NCBI RefSeq assembly: GCF_023612095.1
Contig: NZ_CP086235.1
Coordinates: forward strand, 2,863,501-2,927,500
Direction of reading: 5' to 3'
DNA: 64,000 nt
Source: Cytobacillus firmus
GTDB lineage: Bacteria; Bacillota; Bacilli; Bacillales; Cytobacillaceae
In this document: positions 36,589 to 46,743 of the stretch, piece after piece
Layout of the letters: each line of letters begins with the position of its first letter
How positions within the stretch are numbered: position 1 is the first letter of the stretch
Notes under the pieces: model-generated
Seen by the model: only the letters and a program-made list of their open reading frames with translations
Database searches by the model: none
Told to the model about the DNA's origin: nothing
Made by a program: the position numbers and the translations under genes

Positions 36589-36939
36589 ATGCTAAGTCAA
36601 AATATACAAAAACTGGATCTGGATCCGGAAGTCCTCAAGCAGCTGGGTATTCCAAAGGAGTTCATTGATATGGCTGCAGAAGCAGGAATACCGTCCATCA
36701 ATAACCATGCTGCCGGCGGAAAGGGCGGACGGGCTATTAATCTCACATATGTGGATAATTACTCGACATTGCTCCTTGTATACACTTTCCTTCTTAACTT
36801 TTTGGACAAAAAGTCTGATGATGCAGGAACTAAAATGCTCAATCAATCCTTGCTGTCGACTTTAAATGCTGCGATTATCGAACAGCAGGAGTATAGAAAA
36901 GAATTTTTAAAGGCAGTAGAACTATTGCGAAACCAATAA
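36589..36939 (+). CDS. Unknown 116-aa protein, third gene of cotE-divergent cluster
   Basis: Start ATG 36589, with AAGGGAGGGAG at proper spacing; 14 further upstream codons in frame are excluded by that site. The N-terminal region (LDPEVLKQLGIPKEFIDMAA) is helical, followed by a glycine-rich turn (HAAGGKGGRAINLTYVDNY), a hydrophobic segment (about 58-72, YSTLLLVYTFLLNFL) and a helical, charged C-terminus. The hydrophobic part could be a buried helix or a weak membrane anchor. Not recognised. No good terminator follows before the shared hairpin at 36994. Confidence 0.65.
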   Translation: MLSQNIQKLDLDPEVLKQLGIPKEFIDMAAEAGIPSINNHAAGGKGGRAINLTYVDNYSTLLLVYTFLLNFLDKKSDDAGTKMLNQSLLSTLNAAIIEQQEYRKEFLKAVELLRNQ

Positions 36940-36993
36940 ATGGCCCCCCCACAACCCATGGCCAATACCAATTCCTCCCTTAAATATAGAGCG

Positions 36994-37030
36994 TAAAAAA
37001 CACCCTGCACTATCTGGTGCAGGGTGTTTC
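36994..37030. terminator. Terminator between the unknown cluster and ymcA
   Basis: ACACCCTGCA/TGCAGGGTGT stem; a six-T run on the minus strand suits ymcA, and a shorter one on the plus strand may serve the cluster. Confidence 0.8.
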
Positions 37031-37041
37031 CGTTTCTGTAA

Positions 37042-37467
37042 TTAATGTGAACAGCTGCTGTTCTTGATCTTAGATCCCGTTTCGCCGCTCAGCAAATCTC
37101 CGCCCGTAGTCATAATGACTTCGTCTGTTACTGTGTTGGAAATCGCATTTGCCACAATTTGAAGCAATTCATTAACATCCACCTGGGATTGCTTGAATTC
37201 CTGTACAACAGGAATCTCATCCAGCTGCTGCTCCAATTTGGCTATTTTTTCTTCCGTCTTCTTTAATGCTTCAGCTTTTCCATAGTGCTGAAGATTAACA
37301 GCCTGCTTTTGCAGACCTTTGATGGCTGTGATGGTTGCACTAACCTTTTCATTACCATTAATCTGTGCTTCTGCACGTTTGAAAAAATCCACTTCTTCTG
37401 TCTCTGCAATCATACGTGCCAAATCCTTCGCACGTTCAACAATTTCGCTCTTTGTGTATTTAGCCAT
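37042..37467 (-). CDS. ymcA: RicA (YmcA), part of the RicAFT complex
   Basis: 141 residues. The helical YlbF/YmcA fold starts [20 protein letters not shown] with DFFKRAEAQIN after it. The C-terminus ends KIKNSSCSH, giving the cysteine (C139) that takes part in iron-sulfur binding in RicA. With RicF (YlbF) and RicT (YaaT) it promotes RNase Y-dependent mRNA maturation; rny itself lies 7 kb away in this window. Its start codon overlaps the miaB stop by one base, so translation is coupled. Confidence 0.93.
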   Translation of the reverse strand: MAKYTKSEIVERAKDLARMIAETEEVDFFKRAEAQINGNEKVSATITAIKGLQKQAVNLQHYGKAEALKKTEEKIAKLEQQLDEIPVVQEFKQSQVDVNELLQIVANAISNTVTDEVIMTTGGDLLSGETGSKIKNSSCSH

Positions 37468-39014
37468 TACTGATTCACCTCTACCGCGTCTAGTTCTTCA
37501 ACCATTTCTCCGTTTAAGGACCATGTCTTTGCAGCCGATACTTTTACTTTTACAATTTTGCCGATTGCTGTTTTCGGCCCCTTAAAGTTTACAAGCTTAT
37601 TTTTTCTTGTGTATCCTGCAAGAATTTCAGGATTGTTCTTGCTTTCACCTTCCACAAGAACTTCTACAGTCTGGCCTTGATATTGTTTCATTGCCTCTGC
37701 CGAAAATTCATTTACTAATGCATTCAGACGCTGAAGTCGCTCTTTCTTTACTTCCATTGGTACATTATCCACCATTTTGGCAGCTGGTGTACCTTCCCGA
37801 GGTGAGTAAATGAACGTATAAGCAGCTTCGAAGCCTACCTCCCTGAATAGGGAAATTGTTTCTTCAAATTGCTCTTCTGTCTCATTAGGATAGCCCACAA
37901 TGATATCAGTGGTGAAGGTTGCTCCTGGAATAGCCGCTTTAATTTTGCGAACCAGCTCCAAGTATTGTTCTCTTGTATATTTACGCGCCATGATTTTTAA
38001 GACATCCGTTGAACCGGATTGAACCGGTAGGTGTATGTGTTCTACCAGATTTCCGCCTTTTGCCAGCACTTCAATCAGATGATCATCAAAGTCTCGCGGA
38101 TGGCTGGTTGTAAAACGTACGCGCGGAATATCGATTTTGCGCATTTCATCCATCAAATCGCCAAGGCCATATTTGATATCCTCAAAATCTTTTCCATATG
38201 CGTTTACGTTTTGCCCAAGAAGGGTAATTTCCTGATAGCCCTGTGCAGCTAACTGACGAACTTCCTGAATGATGTCCTCAGGACGTCTGCTCCGCTCTTT
38301 TCCGCGTGTATAAGGAACGATGCAGTAGGTGCAGAATTTATCACAGCCGTACATAATGTTAACCCATGCCTTAATATTGCCGCGGCGCACTTTTGGAAGG
38401 TTTTCAATTACATCCCCTTCCTTTGACCATACTTCAATAACCATTTCCTTTGACATATAGGCTTCCTGAAGAATGTTAGGAAGACGGTGGATGTTGTGTG
38501 TTCCAAAAATCATATCTACCTGGTTATATGTTTTAAGAATCTTGTTAACAACCGATTCCTCCTGGGACATACATCCGCAGACCCCAATCAGAAGATCCGG
38601 TTTTTCTTTTTTTAAATGTTTAAGATGGCCAAGTTCTCCAAACACTTTATTCTCGGCATTTTCCCGGATGGCACATGTATTAAGCAAAATGACATTCGCA
38701 TCTTCCACTGAGTCTGTAAGCTCATAGCCAAGACCCAGGAATATGCCGGCCATTACTTCGGTATCATGCTCGTTCATCTGGCAGCCGTATGTGCGGATAT
38801 AGAATTTTCGGCCATTTCCCATACCATAAAATTCTTCAGGGATTTTAAAATCTTTATGATATTTTACTTCTTCTTTACCGCGTTTTTTCGCATCCTTTAA
38901 GGAAGGTGCAGTGTAAACAGTTTCAAAATATTTGCTGTAATCTTTTGCGGATTTTTTGTCCGAAGGATTTGCTGTTTGCACTTGCTGGCTTTCTAAACGT
39001 TGTTTTTCGTTCAT
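37467..39014 (-). CDS. miaB: tRNA methylthiotransferase MiaB
   Basis: 515 residues. An N-terminal extension typical of Bacillus MiaB (about 1-65) precedes the UPF0004 domain ([20 protein letters not shown], with cysteines in LLNTCAIRE and GVCGCMSQE). The radical-SAM cluster motif is [13 protein letters not shown] domain lies at the C-terminus ([14 protein letters not shown]). It thiomethylates i6A37 made by MiaA. It forms an operon with ymcA. Confidence 0.97.
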   Translation of the reverse strand: MNEKQRLESQQVQTANPSDKKSAKDYSKYFETVYTAPSLKDAKKRGKEEVKYHKDFKIPEEFYGMGNGRKFYIRTYGCQMNEHDTEVMAGIFLGLGYELTDSVEDANVILLNTCAIRENAENKVFGELGHLKHLKKEKPDLLIGVCGCMSQEESVVNKILKTYNQVDMIFGTHNIHRLPNILQEAYMSKEMVIEVWSKEGDVIENLPKVRRGNIKAWVNIMYGCDKFCTYCIVPYTRGKERSRRPEDIIQEVRQLAAQGYQEITLLGQNVNAYGKDFEDIKYGLGDLMDEMRKIDIPRVRFTTSHPRDFDDHLIEVLAKGGNLVEHIHLPVQSGSTDVLKIMARKYTREQYLELVRKIKAAIPGATFTTDIIVGYPNETEEQFEETISLFREVGFEAAYTFIYSPREGTPAAKMVDNVPMEVKKERLQRLNALVNEFSAEAMKQYQGQTVEVLVEGESKNNPEILAGYTRKNKLVNFKGPKTAIGKIVKVKVSAAKTWSLNGEMVEELDAVEVNQ

Positions 39015-39273
39015 TATTTATCCCCTTTCTCTTTCTCCTGAGCAGCATCTATCATTAAAACTCATTATTCAGCTAATATCATGCTGTGCAATATACATGT
39101 GCACATTATTATAGTATAAGGCTTTCTGATAGTTAAAACAATAGAAAACCGCACTCTGCCACTAATCAGAAGCTATTACTTGTATGTACGATCAGGGATA
39201 TTTTTAATCCTGCACAATCACTAATACTAGACTAAATTTAGTATTTTGTGTGTGATACTTGTCACATTAGACT

Positions 39274-39304
39274 CAAAAAAGAAGCCCGGATGCCCGAGCT
39301 TCTA
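39274..39304 (-). terminator. Terminator of korB
   Basis: AGAAGC-CGG/CCG-GCTTCT stem with a T-run on the minus strand. Confidence 0.8.
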
Positions 39305-39309
39305 GTTTA

Positions 39310-40176
39310 TTACATAAATTCAGCTGCAAGTTTATCAAAGTGAGCTTGATCAAGTTCAAGGTCCGCTTGTGATAATGGAGTTTCAGAGTATCCTGAAAGC
39401 AGTTCCTGATATGACTTTCGCTCAGTGTCCTGATAGATTAAGCCAGTTACAAGACCGCTGTGCTTCATAAGAGTCTGCATAGCCATTTCGCGGCTTGAAT
39501 GATCATAGCCTTCTACATCGCTAAGCTTTGTCAGGTTTTCTTTAAACCAGTCATATGTGTTTACTTTGTTGTATGTAACACATGGGCTGAACACGTTAAT
39601 TAAAGAGAAGCCATCATGCTTGATTCCTGCTTCGATTAACGCAGTCAGATCTTTAAGGTCAGTTGAGAAGCTTTGCGCTACGAACGTCGCACCAGCTGTT
39701 AATGCCATTTCCATTGGAGAAATCGCCTGTTCAATAGAACCTTGCGGAGTGGACTTAGTTTTGAAGCCAGCCGCAGAACGAGGTGAAGTCTGTCCTTTTG
39801 TTAAACCATAGATTTGGTTATCCATTACGATGTAAGTGATGTTCACATTACGGCGGATTGCATGGATCGTATGGCCCATACCGATCGCGAATCCATCACC
39901 GTCACCGCCGGAGGCGATAACTGTCAAATCGCGGTTGGCCATTTTAACACCCTGGGCGATTGGAAGTGAACGTCCATGAATGCCATGGAAACCATATGAA
40001 TTGATATAACCGGAAATACGTCCGGAACAGCCGATGCCTGATACGACAGCTAAGTTCTCAGGCTCTAAACCAACGTTTGCTGCCGCACGCTGAATCGCAG
40101 CCTGCACGGAGAAGTCTCCACAGCCCGGGCACCAGTTTGGTTTTACATTATTTCGAAATTCTTTAAATGTGGCCAT
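39310..40176 (-). CDS. korB: 2-oxoacid:ferredoxin oxidoreductase beta subunit
   Basis: 288 residues. TPP-binding pyrophosphate motif GDGDGFAIGMGHTIHA, preceded by WCPGCGDFSVQAA with its cluster-associated cysteines and GIGCSGRISGY. The start directly abuts korA. The enzyme decarboxylates 2-oxoglutarate or a related oxoacid and passes electrons to ferredoxin. Substrate specificity cannot be read from sequence with certainty. Confidence 0.92.
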   Translation of the reverse strand: MATFKEFRNNVKPNWCPGCGDFSVQAAIQRAAANVGLEPENLAVVSGIGCSGRISGYINSYGFHGIHGRSLPIAQGVKMANRDLTVIASGGDGDGFAIGMGHTIHAIRRNVNITYIVMDNQIYGLTKGQTSPRSAAGFKTKSTPQGSIEQAISPMEMALTAGATFVAQSFSTDLKDLTALIEAGIKHDGFSLINVFSPCVTYNKVNTYDWFKENLTKLSDVEGYDHSSREMAMQTLMKHSGLVTGLIYQDTERKSYQELLSGYSETPLSQADLELDQAHFDKLAAEFM

Positions 40177-41913
40177 TTAGAACAACTCCTTGCATTTTGT
40201 GTGAATTTCATGCGGCAAGAATGGATTTCCGTCGTACTTCAATAGCTTATATACTTTCTCAGCATGTCCGACGTTCATCTTCATGATGTTCGCTAATTGT
40301 CCTGTAGCATTGTTTTCAACTACGGCGATTTTCTTAGCTGTTTTTACAAGCGGTAATAATTCATCAGTTGGGAAAGGATGAATCAGGCGAACTTGTGCAT
40401 GATTTACTTTAATGCCGTCCTGTTCAATCCTGCCAATAGCTTCCTCAATTACACCTCTTGTTGAATTGAAGCCAACGATGAGCAGGTCTGCTTCTTCATG
40501 CGGAGCATTCTTGTGAACAGGTGTATTGAACTTAATATTTTCAACCTTGCGGAAACGCTTATCCATTTGCGCGTTGCGGTTTGCAGCTGATTCTGAAGGT
40601 TTTCCCGTTTCATCATGCTCTACACCTGTTACATGATGGATTCCGTTCTTCATGCCAGGTATTACACGTGGAGAAACCCCATCTTCTGTAACCTCAAAGC
40701 GCTTGAAGTAGCCTTTGTTTTCAATTTCAGGAAGTTCTTCTGTAACAAGTTTTCCACGGCGGATTTCAACTTTACTGAAATCCAGCGGCTCCACTGTCTG
40801 TTTACCAAGAGAAAGCTGCAAATCTGATAGGATTATAACCGGGCACTGGTATTCTTCTGCCAGGTTGAATGCTTCCGCTGTATCATAGAATGCTTCCTGT
40901 ACAGTACTTGGAGCAAGGACGATTTTTGGAATCTCGCCATGAGTGCCGTAAATCATTGCCATTAAATCAGATTGCTCCTGTTTTGTCGGAAGTCCTGTGG
41001 AAGGTCCTCCACGCTGTGTATCCACGATAACTAAAGGTGTTTCAGTAATCCCTGAAAGGCCGATTGCTTCCATCTTAAGGGAAAGCCCAGGACCGGCAGA
41101 TGCAGTAAGTGAGCGGACACCTGCGTAGTTTGCACCAATTGTCATTGTAACTGCGGCAATTTCATCTTCTGTCTGGATAACAGAACCGCCAAGCGCAGGA
41201 AGCTTTTTAATCAGGTATTCCATGATTTCGGATGCAGGTGTGATTGGGTAAGCGGCCATAAAGCGGCAGCCGCCTGCAAGCGCACCTAGAGCGATCGCAT
41301 CGTTTCCGATCATAAATAGACGCTTCATTCCGTCTGCTTTTTCAAGCTCCATTAATTCCACATCATCACTAAGCTTTTCCTTCATGAAATCAAAGCCGGC
41401 CTGAATGGCTTCCATGTTCTTATCGACAACCTGCTGTCCCTTACGTCCAAAAATTTCTTGAACTACTTCTTCAAATACTTTAATATCTAGATTTAGAACT
41501 GCACATGTCGCACCGACAGCAACCATGTTTTTCATCAGGGATGTTCCAAGCTCAGTAGCAATCTCTGTAAAAGGCACTGCAAACAAAACTGCATTCGTAT
41601 CTTCTGGCTGTTTAGGATCAAATTTCGCATCTGCAATCATGATCCCTTTATCGTGAAGTTCTTTGTAGTTTAAATCGATTGTTTCCTGGTCGAAAGCTAC
41701 CAGAATATCTAAATCGTCTGATATAGATCGGATTTGTGACGTGCTGACGCGAATCTTGTTGTTCGTGTGCCCGCCTTTAATTCGTGATGAAAAGTGGCGG
41801 TAACCGTACAGGTAGTAGCCTAAACGATTTAGCGCAATGGAAAAAATCTCTCCGGTACTTTCAATACCTTCCCCTTGCTGTCCTCCAACTTTCCATGAAA
41901 GTTGATTGATCAT
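40177..41913 (-). CDS. korA: 2-oxoacid:ferredoxin oxidoreductase alpha subunit (gamma-alpha fusion)
   Basis: 578 residues. The first 190 residues are the gamma domain (SWKVGGQQGEGIESTGEIFS, SRIKGGHTNNKIRVS). The rest is alpha, with GGCRFMAAYPITPASEIMEYL and SASAGPGLSLKMEAIGLSG. This gamma-alpha fusion is usual for Bacillus KorA. Together with KorB, encoded with no intergenic base, it makes an anabolic or redox-balancing oxoacid oxidoreductase. GAGATG precedes the start region, with AAGGGG upstream. Confidence 0.92.
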   Translation of the reverse strand: MINQLSWKVGGQQGEGIESTGEIFSIALNRLGYYLYGYRHFSSRIKGGHTNNKIRVSTSQIRSISDDLDILVAFDQETIDLNYKELHDKGIMIADAKFDPKQPEDTNAVLFAVPFTEIATELGTSLMKNMVAVGATCAVLNLDIKVFEEVVQEIFGRKGQQVVDKNMEAIQAGFDFMKEKLSDDVELMELEKADGMKRLFMIGNDAIALGALAGGCRFMAAYPITPASEIMEYLIKKLPALGGSVIQTEDEIAAVTMTIGANYAGVRSLTASAGPGLSLKMEAIGLSGITETPLVIVDTQRGGPSTGLPTKQEQSDLMAMIYGTHGEIPKIVLAPSTVQEAFYDTAEAFNLAEEYQCPVIILSDLQLSLGKQTVEPLDFSKVEIRRGKLVTEELPEIENKGYFKRFEVTEDGVSPRVIPGMKNGIHHVTGVEHDETGKPSESAANRNAQMDKRFRKVENIKFNTPVHKNAPHEEADLLIVGFNSTRGVIEEAIGRIEQDGIKVNHAQVRLIHPFPTDELLPLVKTAKKIAVVENNATGQLANIMKMNVGHAEKVYKLLKYDGNPFLPHEIHTKCKELF

Positions 41914-42213
41914 CTCTTACACCCCTTTAGATACGTTAAGAAATTATGTAAAAACGCATTGTTTATATCAGTGTAGTACTTGTCCAGTCACTCCGCCATT
42001 TCAACATGCATTTTAGGCTATATTCTGGAAGATGGATGGGTACTAAACGCTTTCAATTCTAGACCTATGTGTCTAAAAAAGCAACCCTTTCCCTATATTT
42101 ATCGGATTAAAAGATGAATATTTTTTTATTTTTTGAAAAATGCTAAAAAGATAATTTAATTGCGGATTTTTGAGGTTCCTCTCATACCTTGATATATCTA
42201 TTTTTCACCATTT
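41914..42213. other. AT-rich intergenic region upstream of korA
   Basis: No gene is seen. It probably carries the korAB promoter and the 3' end of the dipeptidase is not at this side; no motif could be assigned with confidence. Confidence 0.35.
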
Positions 42214-43137
42214 TCACCTTGGAAACCTGCTATAAAAATTCCGAAATATAAATTTTTCAGCTTGTATTTCAGAATAATATTTTAACAGTTCATTTATCAG
42301 GTTATCGTATTTTCTTGCATCCTCCAAATCTGTAACTTTCCCATCTGTACCATCAAAATCCGAACCGAATCCGACGTGATTTTCTCCTCCGAGTGAACAT
42401 ACATATTCCAGGTGCCTTAGAACATCAGTAATTGCAGCTGTTTGTTTGCCAGATAAAAATTCATTCACAAATGTAATGCCCATCACACTGCCCCTGTCAA
42501 TCAGTGCATTAATCTGTTCGTTCGTTAAATTACGAGGATGCGGGCACAAGGAATAGCAGTTTGAATGAGTGGCAACGGGATAGTCGGCCCATTCCATCAC
42601 ATCCCAGAAGCCCCGTTCAGAAAGATGGGAAACATCGCACCATGCTTTACTGGCATTTAATTCATGTACCACCCCTTTGCCAAAAGAAGATAGGCCTGCC
42701 CCTCTCTCTTCAAGCACTCCATCAGCTGCACAGTTTGCATAATTCCAGGTTAACCCCACTGAAGATACTCCCAGCCTGAGAAGCGTCTTTAATTTAAGCA
42801 GATCGCAGCCAACCGCGTCGCATCCCTCCAGGGTCAATATCGCTCCAGTCTCATTATCCTTCAGCATGTCGATGTCCTGGATGCTTTTAATGAGCTTTAA
42901 TTGCGGATTAGGTTTAAGCACTTTTTCGTAAAACAGATTGACCATATATAAGGCTGCGTTGAACTTCATTTCCGTATGAACGGATTCAGGAACAAATATG
43001 GCAAAGCACTGAACCTTAAAGCCTGATGCCTGAAGCGTTTCCAAATTCACCTGAAGACTGCCTGAATTTTGAAAGTCAATCCTTCTGTCCATAAACATTT
43101 TATATAATACATCACAATGTGCATCAAATATTTTCAA
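42214..43137 (-). CDS. Membrane (renal-type) dipeptidase, peptidase M19 family
   Basis: 307 residues starting at TTG 43137, chosen because GGGAGG lies 10 bases upstream and the protein then begins (M)KIFDAHCDVLYKMF with the HxD metal motif (H6, D8). Other metal ligands: TLEGCDAVG (glutamate), DVSHLSERGFW (His) and THSNCYSLCPHPRNLT (His), ending with GFGSDFDGTDG. The family hydrolyses dipeptides, including D-amino acid types, with two zinc ions. Here it lies between korA and spoVS, which differs from B. subtilis. Terminal residues (FRNFYSRFPR) are shortened relative to many members. Confidence 0.88.
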   Translation of the reverse strand: MKIFDAHCDVLYKMFMDRRIDFQNSGSLQVNLETLQASGFKVQCFAIFVPESVHTEMKFNAALYMVNLFYEKVLKPNPQLKLIKSIQDIDMLKDNETGAILTLEGCDAVGCDLLKLKTLLRLGVSSVGLTWNYANCAADGVLEERGAGLSSFGKGVVHELNASKAWCDVSHLSERGFWDVMEWADYPVATHSNCYSLCPHPRNLTNEQINALIDRGSVMGITFVNEFLSGKQTAAITDVLRHLEYVCSLGGENHVGFGSDFDGTDGKVTDLEDARKYDNLINELLKYYSEIQAEKFIFRNFYSRFPR

Positions 43138-43178
43138 GCGTTCTTCCTCCCTCTTTTTCTCCATAGCATTATCTTATT

Positions 43179-43217
43179 AAAAAAAGAACCTGTTTGCCTA
43201 TAACGCAAACAGGTTTT
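43179..43217 (-). terminator. Terminator of spoVS
   Basis: AACCTGTTTG/CAAACAGGTT perfect stem with a T-run on the minus strand. Confidence 0.85.
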
Positions 43218-43294
43218 ATTGTTTTTGTGAGAATCTATATTTTACTGACTTATGCATATGACAAAGGATGATTTCCCATTCTGATGCTTTTGGG

Positions 43295-43555
43295 CTAACG
43301 CGGCTCCACAATCAGCTTAATGGCAGTCCGTTCTTCGCCGTCGATCAGGATATCCGTGAATGCAGGGATACAAATTAAATCCACTCCGCTAGGCGCTACG
43401 AATCCTCTTGCGATCGCTACTGCCTTAACAGCCTGGTTCAATGCACCCGCACCAATTGCCTGGATTTCCGCATTTCCTCTTTCGCGCAGAACTCCAGCAA
43501 GCGCACCAGCTACAGAATTAGGATTAGATTTTGCTGAAACTTTTAATATTTCCAT
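43295..43555 (-). CDS. spoVS: Stage V sporulation protein S
   Basis: 86 residues, GAGGAGG before ATG. Highly conserved Alba-like fold: MEILKVSAKSNPNSVAGALA, then AIGAGALNQAVKAVAIARG and FVAPSGVDLICIPAFTDI. SpoVS is a nucleic-acid-binding-type protein that acts at stage V and in septation control. In B. subtilis it also neighbours ymdB and rny. Confidence 0.96.
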   Translation of the reverse strand: MEILKVSAKSNPNSVAGALAGVLRERGNAEIQAIGAGALNQAVKAVAIARGFVAPSGVDLICIPAFTDILIDGEERTAIKLIVEPR

Positions 43556-43886
43556 TCCTAGCTCCTCCTCGTTTTACCCCTCCTGTATGCATTGCTCAAA
43601 GCGCAGCTTTAACCTTCTGTAATGGCCGAATGACTTCAGTCAAGCCATTTCTTTCCATTCATACACTTACCGCTTTGATGGAATTTAGCACCAGGTCTAT
43701 ATATCATTCCATTGCTACTATATTCAGCTTGGAATTCACATATTCCAGCTTGGACAAAAAAAGCAGGGTTTCAACCTGATTTTCTTCCTGATTTCTGCAT
43801 GTCCAAGAAAAAAGCGCCTTAAGTTTTGTTTCTGCTAATACAAAAAGACTGCGATCCGGCCCATCCGGATGCAGTCTTTTTTCAGT
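43556..43886. other. spoVS-ymdB intergenic region
   Basis: About 330 bases containing the ymdB terminator at its right end and presumably the sporulation promoter of spoVS. No coding sequence is supported. Confidence 0.4.
43840..43883 (-). terminator. Terminator of ymdB
   Basis: AAAAAGACTGC/GCAGTCTTTTT with inner pairs; T-run on both sides. Confidence 0.88.
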
Positions 43887-44684
43887 TTATGAGTAAAAAG
43901 GATGGTCATCATTAATCAGGATCCGGTCAATTTTTTTGGCCAATCCTGTTTTAGGGTTCAGTTCAATTATCGCTGCGCTTAACTGGTTTCTGCCTTCTTT
44001 CGGAACTTCAAATCGAACCGGGAGCCCTGAGATAAACCTTTTGATCACAGCTTCTTTTTCCACACCAAGGATACCGTCATAAGGGCCTGTCATCCCCACA
44101 TCAGACATAAAGGCTGTCCCGCCAGGCAAAATGCGGTTATCGGCAGTCTGCACGTGGGTATGCGTACCTACGACTGCTGATACTTTTCCATCCAAGTACC
44201 AGCCCATCGCCTGTTTTTCACTTGTTGCTTCTGCATGAAAATCAACAAAAATAAATGGAGTCCTTTCCCGGGCTTCTTTTATCAGTTCATCTGCCTTTTG
44301 GAAAGGGCAGTCACTTGTATTCATAAAAGTTCTGCCCTGAAGGCTGATAACTGCTACTTCCTCTGTATTAAACTTCAGAAAAGCCATGCCTTTGCCAGGA
44401 TTATTAGAAGGAAAATTAGCTGGACGAACCATATATTTCGCGCGGTCAATAAATTCAAAAATTTCCCGGTTATCCCAGGTATGATTCCCGAGAGTCACCG
44501 CCTGTGCACCAGCCTCAAGAAATCCCCGATAAATCTTTTCCGTAATTCCTTTTCCTCCTGCTGCATTTTCCCCATTAATAATCGTGATATGCGGCCGGTA
44601 TTTTTCTTTTAGCTTCGGTACATATTCAGTGATCATATCCCGCCCCTGGGATCCCACTACATCTCCGACAAACAATATATTCAT
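43887..44684 (-). CDS. ymdB: YmdB metallophosphoesterase
   Basis: 265 residues. Dinuclear metal ligands: GDVVGSQGRDMI (D8), INGENAAGG (E/N), LGNHTWDNREIFEF (N, H), VDFHAEATSEKQ (H, E) and GTHTHVQTADN (H). YmdB hydrolyses 2',3'-cyclic nucleotides and influences biofilm and motility decisions. It follows rny by about 130 bases, the conserved rny-ymdB pair; a strong hairpin lies between them. Confidence 0.95.
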   Translation of the reverse strand: MNILFVGDVVGSQGRDMITEYVPKLKEKYRPHITIINGENAAGGKGITEKIYRGFLEAGAQAVTLGNHTWDNREIFEFIDRAKYMVRPANFPSNNPGKGMAFLKFNTEEVAVISLQGRTFMNTSDCPFQKADELIKEARERTPFIFVDFHAEATSEKQAMGWYLDGKVSAVVGTHTHVQTADNRILPGGTAFMSDVGMTGPYDGILGVEKEAVIKRFISGLPVRFEVPKEGRNQLSAAIIELNPKTGLAKKIDRILINDDHPFYS

Positions 44685-44786
44685 GTCATATCCCTTTCTG
44701 TTTTTAAAGATATATGTATGCTTTTTCAGTCCTTCTTATTAGTGTAACACAGTTTCCTGCCTCAATTTAAAAGCGCACCATGAAAA

Positions 44787-44820
44787 AGAAATAAAGCGAT
44801 GCATGCGCATCGCTTTATTT
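44787..44820 (-). terminator. Terminator of rny
   Basis: AAAGCGATGC/GCATCGCTTT with a GCAT loop, then T-rich on the minus strand. Confidence 0.85.
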
Positions 44821-46377
44821 TGCATATTCAACGGCCCTCGTTTCACGGATAACCGTGACCTTGATGTGGCCTGGATAATCAAGTTCTTCTTCAATCTTCT
44901 TACGGATATCCCTTGCCAAACGATGAGCTTCAAGGTCATCAATTTGTTCAGGCTTAACCATAATGCGGATTTCACGTCCAGCTTGAATGGCGAATGATTT
45001 TTCAACACCATCATAGGATTCGGAAATCTCTTCAAGCTTTTCAAGACGGCGAATATAGTTCTCAAGCGTCTCTCTTCTTGCTCCAGGTCTCGCTGCTGAT
45101 AAAGCATCAGCTGCAGCGACAAGTACGGCAATGATCGATGTCGGCTCTGTGTCACCATGGTGAGAAGCGATACTGTTTATAACAACAGGATGCTCCTTAT
45201 ACTTAGTGGCAAGCTCCACACCGATTTCAACATGGCTTCCTTCCACCTCATGATCAATTGCTTTACCGATATCATGGAGCAATCCTGCCCGGCGTGCCAA
45301 TGTTTCGTCCTGTCCCAATTCGGCAGCCAGCAGACCTGAAAGCTGAGCCACTTCCATTGAATGCTTTAACACATTCTGGCCGTAGCTTGTACGGAATTTT
45401 AAGCGGCCAAGAATTTTGATTAAATCTGGATGCAGGCCGTGAACACCAACCTCGAAAGTGGTTTGTTCGCCGATTTCGCGGATGTGTTCATCTACTTCAC
45501 GGCGGGCCTTATCAACCATTTCCTCAATCCGGGCTGGATGGATGCGACCGTCTTGAACCAATTTGTCTAAAGCTAAGCGTGCAGTCTCACGGCGAATTGG
45601 ATCAAAGCCGGATAAAATAACCGCTTCCGGCGTATCATCGATAATAAGATCAATTCCGGTCAGGGTTTCCAGAGTACGGATATTACGGCCTTCACGGCCA
45701 ATAATGCGCCCTTTCATCTCATCATTTGGCAGGTTGACAACTGATACAGTAGTTTCTGCCACATGATCAGCTGCACATCTTTGGATAGCCAGTGACAGGA
45801 TTTCCTTCGCCTTCTTATCCGAGTCCTCTTTCGCTCTGGTCTCGCTCTCTTTTACCATAATGGCGACATCGTGAGCCACTTCCTGCTCAGTGCGCTCTAA
45901 AATGATGGACTTTGCCTCTTCACGAGTCAAGCCTGAGATGCGTTCCAACTCAGCTTGCTGCTCTTTAATCAACTCTTCCACTTTGCTTTCCATCTCTTCA
46001 ATATGCTGTTGTCTTTTGCTAAGAGAATCGTCCCTCTTTTCTAAAAGAGCTTCACGTTTATCTAACGTTTCATCTTTACGATCAAGGTTCTCTTCTTTTT
46101 GCATTAAGCGATTTTCTTGTTTTTGCAGTTCATTTCTTCGATCACGAACTTCACCTTCCGCATCTGTGCGGAGCTTGTGAATTTCGTCTTTCGCTTCAAG
46201 CAGGGCTTCCTTCTTCGTAGCCTCAGCTTCTCGCTTTGCGTCTTCCAAAATCTGCTCAGCAGCATCTTTAGCTCCTGCGATTTTAGCTTCGGCAATAGAT
46301 TTGCGAACAAAATAGCCAACAAAAGCACCGACGATTAGGCCAAGCAAAATGGAGATGATTGTTACTAGATCCATCAT
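44815..46377 (-). CDS. rny: Ribonuclease Y
   Basis: 520 residues. One N-terminal membrane anchor ([18 protein letters not shown]) is followed by a long charged coiled coil (about 30-200), a KH domain ([20 protein letters not shown]) and an HD domain ([12 protein letters not shown]). RNase Y starts mRNA decay at the membrane. RicA, encoded earlier in this window, modulates it. The gene is separated from recA by 366 bases. Confidence 0.97.
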   Translation of the reverse strand: MMDLVTIISILLGLIVGAFVGYFVRKSIAEAKIAGAKDAAEQILEDAKREAEATKKEALLEAKDEIHKLRTDAEGEVRDRRNELQKQENRLMQKEENLDRKDETLDKREALLEKRDDSLSKRQQHIEEMESKVEELIKEQQAELERISGLTREEAKSIILERTEQEVAHDVAIMVKESETRAKEDSDKKAKEILSLAIQRCAADHVAETTVSVVNLPNDEMKGRIIGREGRNIRTLETLTGIDLIIDDTPEAVILSGFDPIRRETARLALDKLVQDGRIHPARIEEMVDKARREVDEHIREIGEQTTFEVGVHGLHPDLIKILGRLKFRTSYGQNVLKHSMEVAQLSGLLAAELGQDETLARRAGLLHDIGKAIDHEVEGSHVEIGVELATKYKEHPVVINSIASHHGDTEPTSIIAVLVAAADALSAARPGARRETLENYIRRLEKLEEISESYDGVEKSFAIQAGREIRIMVKPEQIDDLEAHRLARDIRKKIEEELDYPGHIKVTVIRETRAVEYAK

Positions 46378-46743
46378 TTCACCTCCTCTTGCTATGAACT
46401 TGTTTGTGTTACGTTTTTTAAAGTGTTGGCATGTACATTGTCCAATTCAATATACAGCACTAAGGCTTTTAAACGTTTCAATCTTAAAAAAGCACTGGGC
46501 ATCCATCTGACGGCTGGCAGTTAATTAACGTATGAAATGCCAATGGAGCCTGGAGCCGGACAAAGTCTGACTCAATAAGAATTTCTTTACATATAAAATG
46601 TAAAATATACATTTTTAATTGTAAAGCTGTGGAATTTTATTGTCAAGGGTTTGTCTTAAGGGCTTTTCTTAATATTCGATTGATTTGAACACTTTTGAAG
46701 AAAAAAAAAGCAAAGCCACTCAGGACTTTGCTTTTCCTTAGTA
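46378..46743. other. recA-rny intergenic region
   Basis: No gene is supported. It contains the recA terminator (46700-46737) and the AT-rich upstream region of rny; no promoter hexamers were convincing. Confidence 0.4.
46700..46737 (-). terminator. Terminator of recA
   Basis: AAGCAAAG/CTTTGCTT stem (with inner C/G pairs) and a long T-run on the minus strand. Confidence 0.88.
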
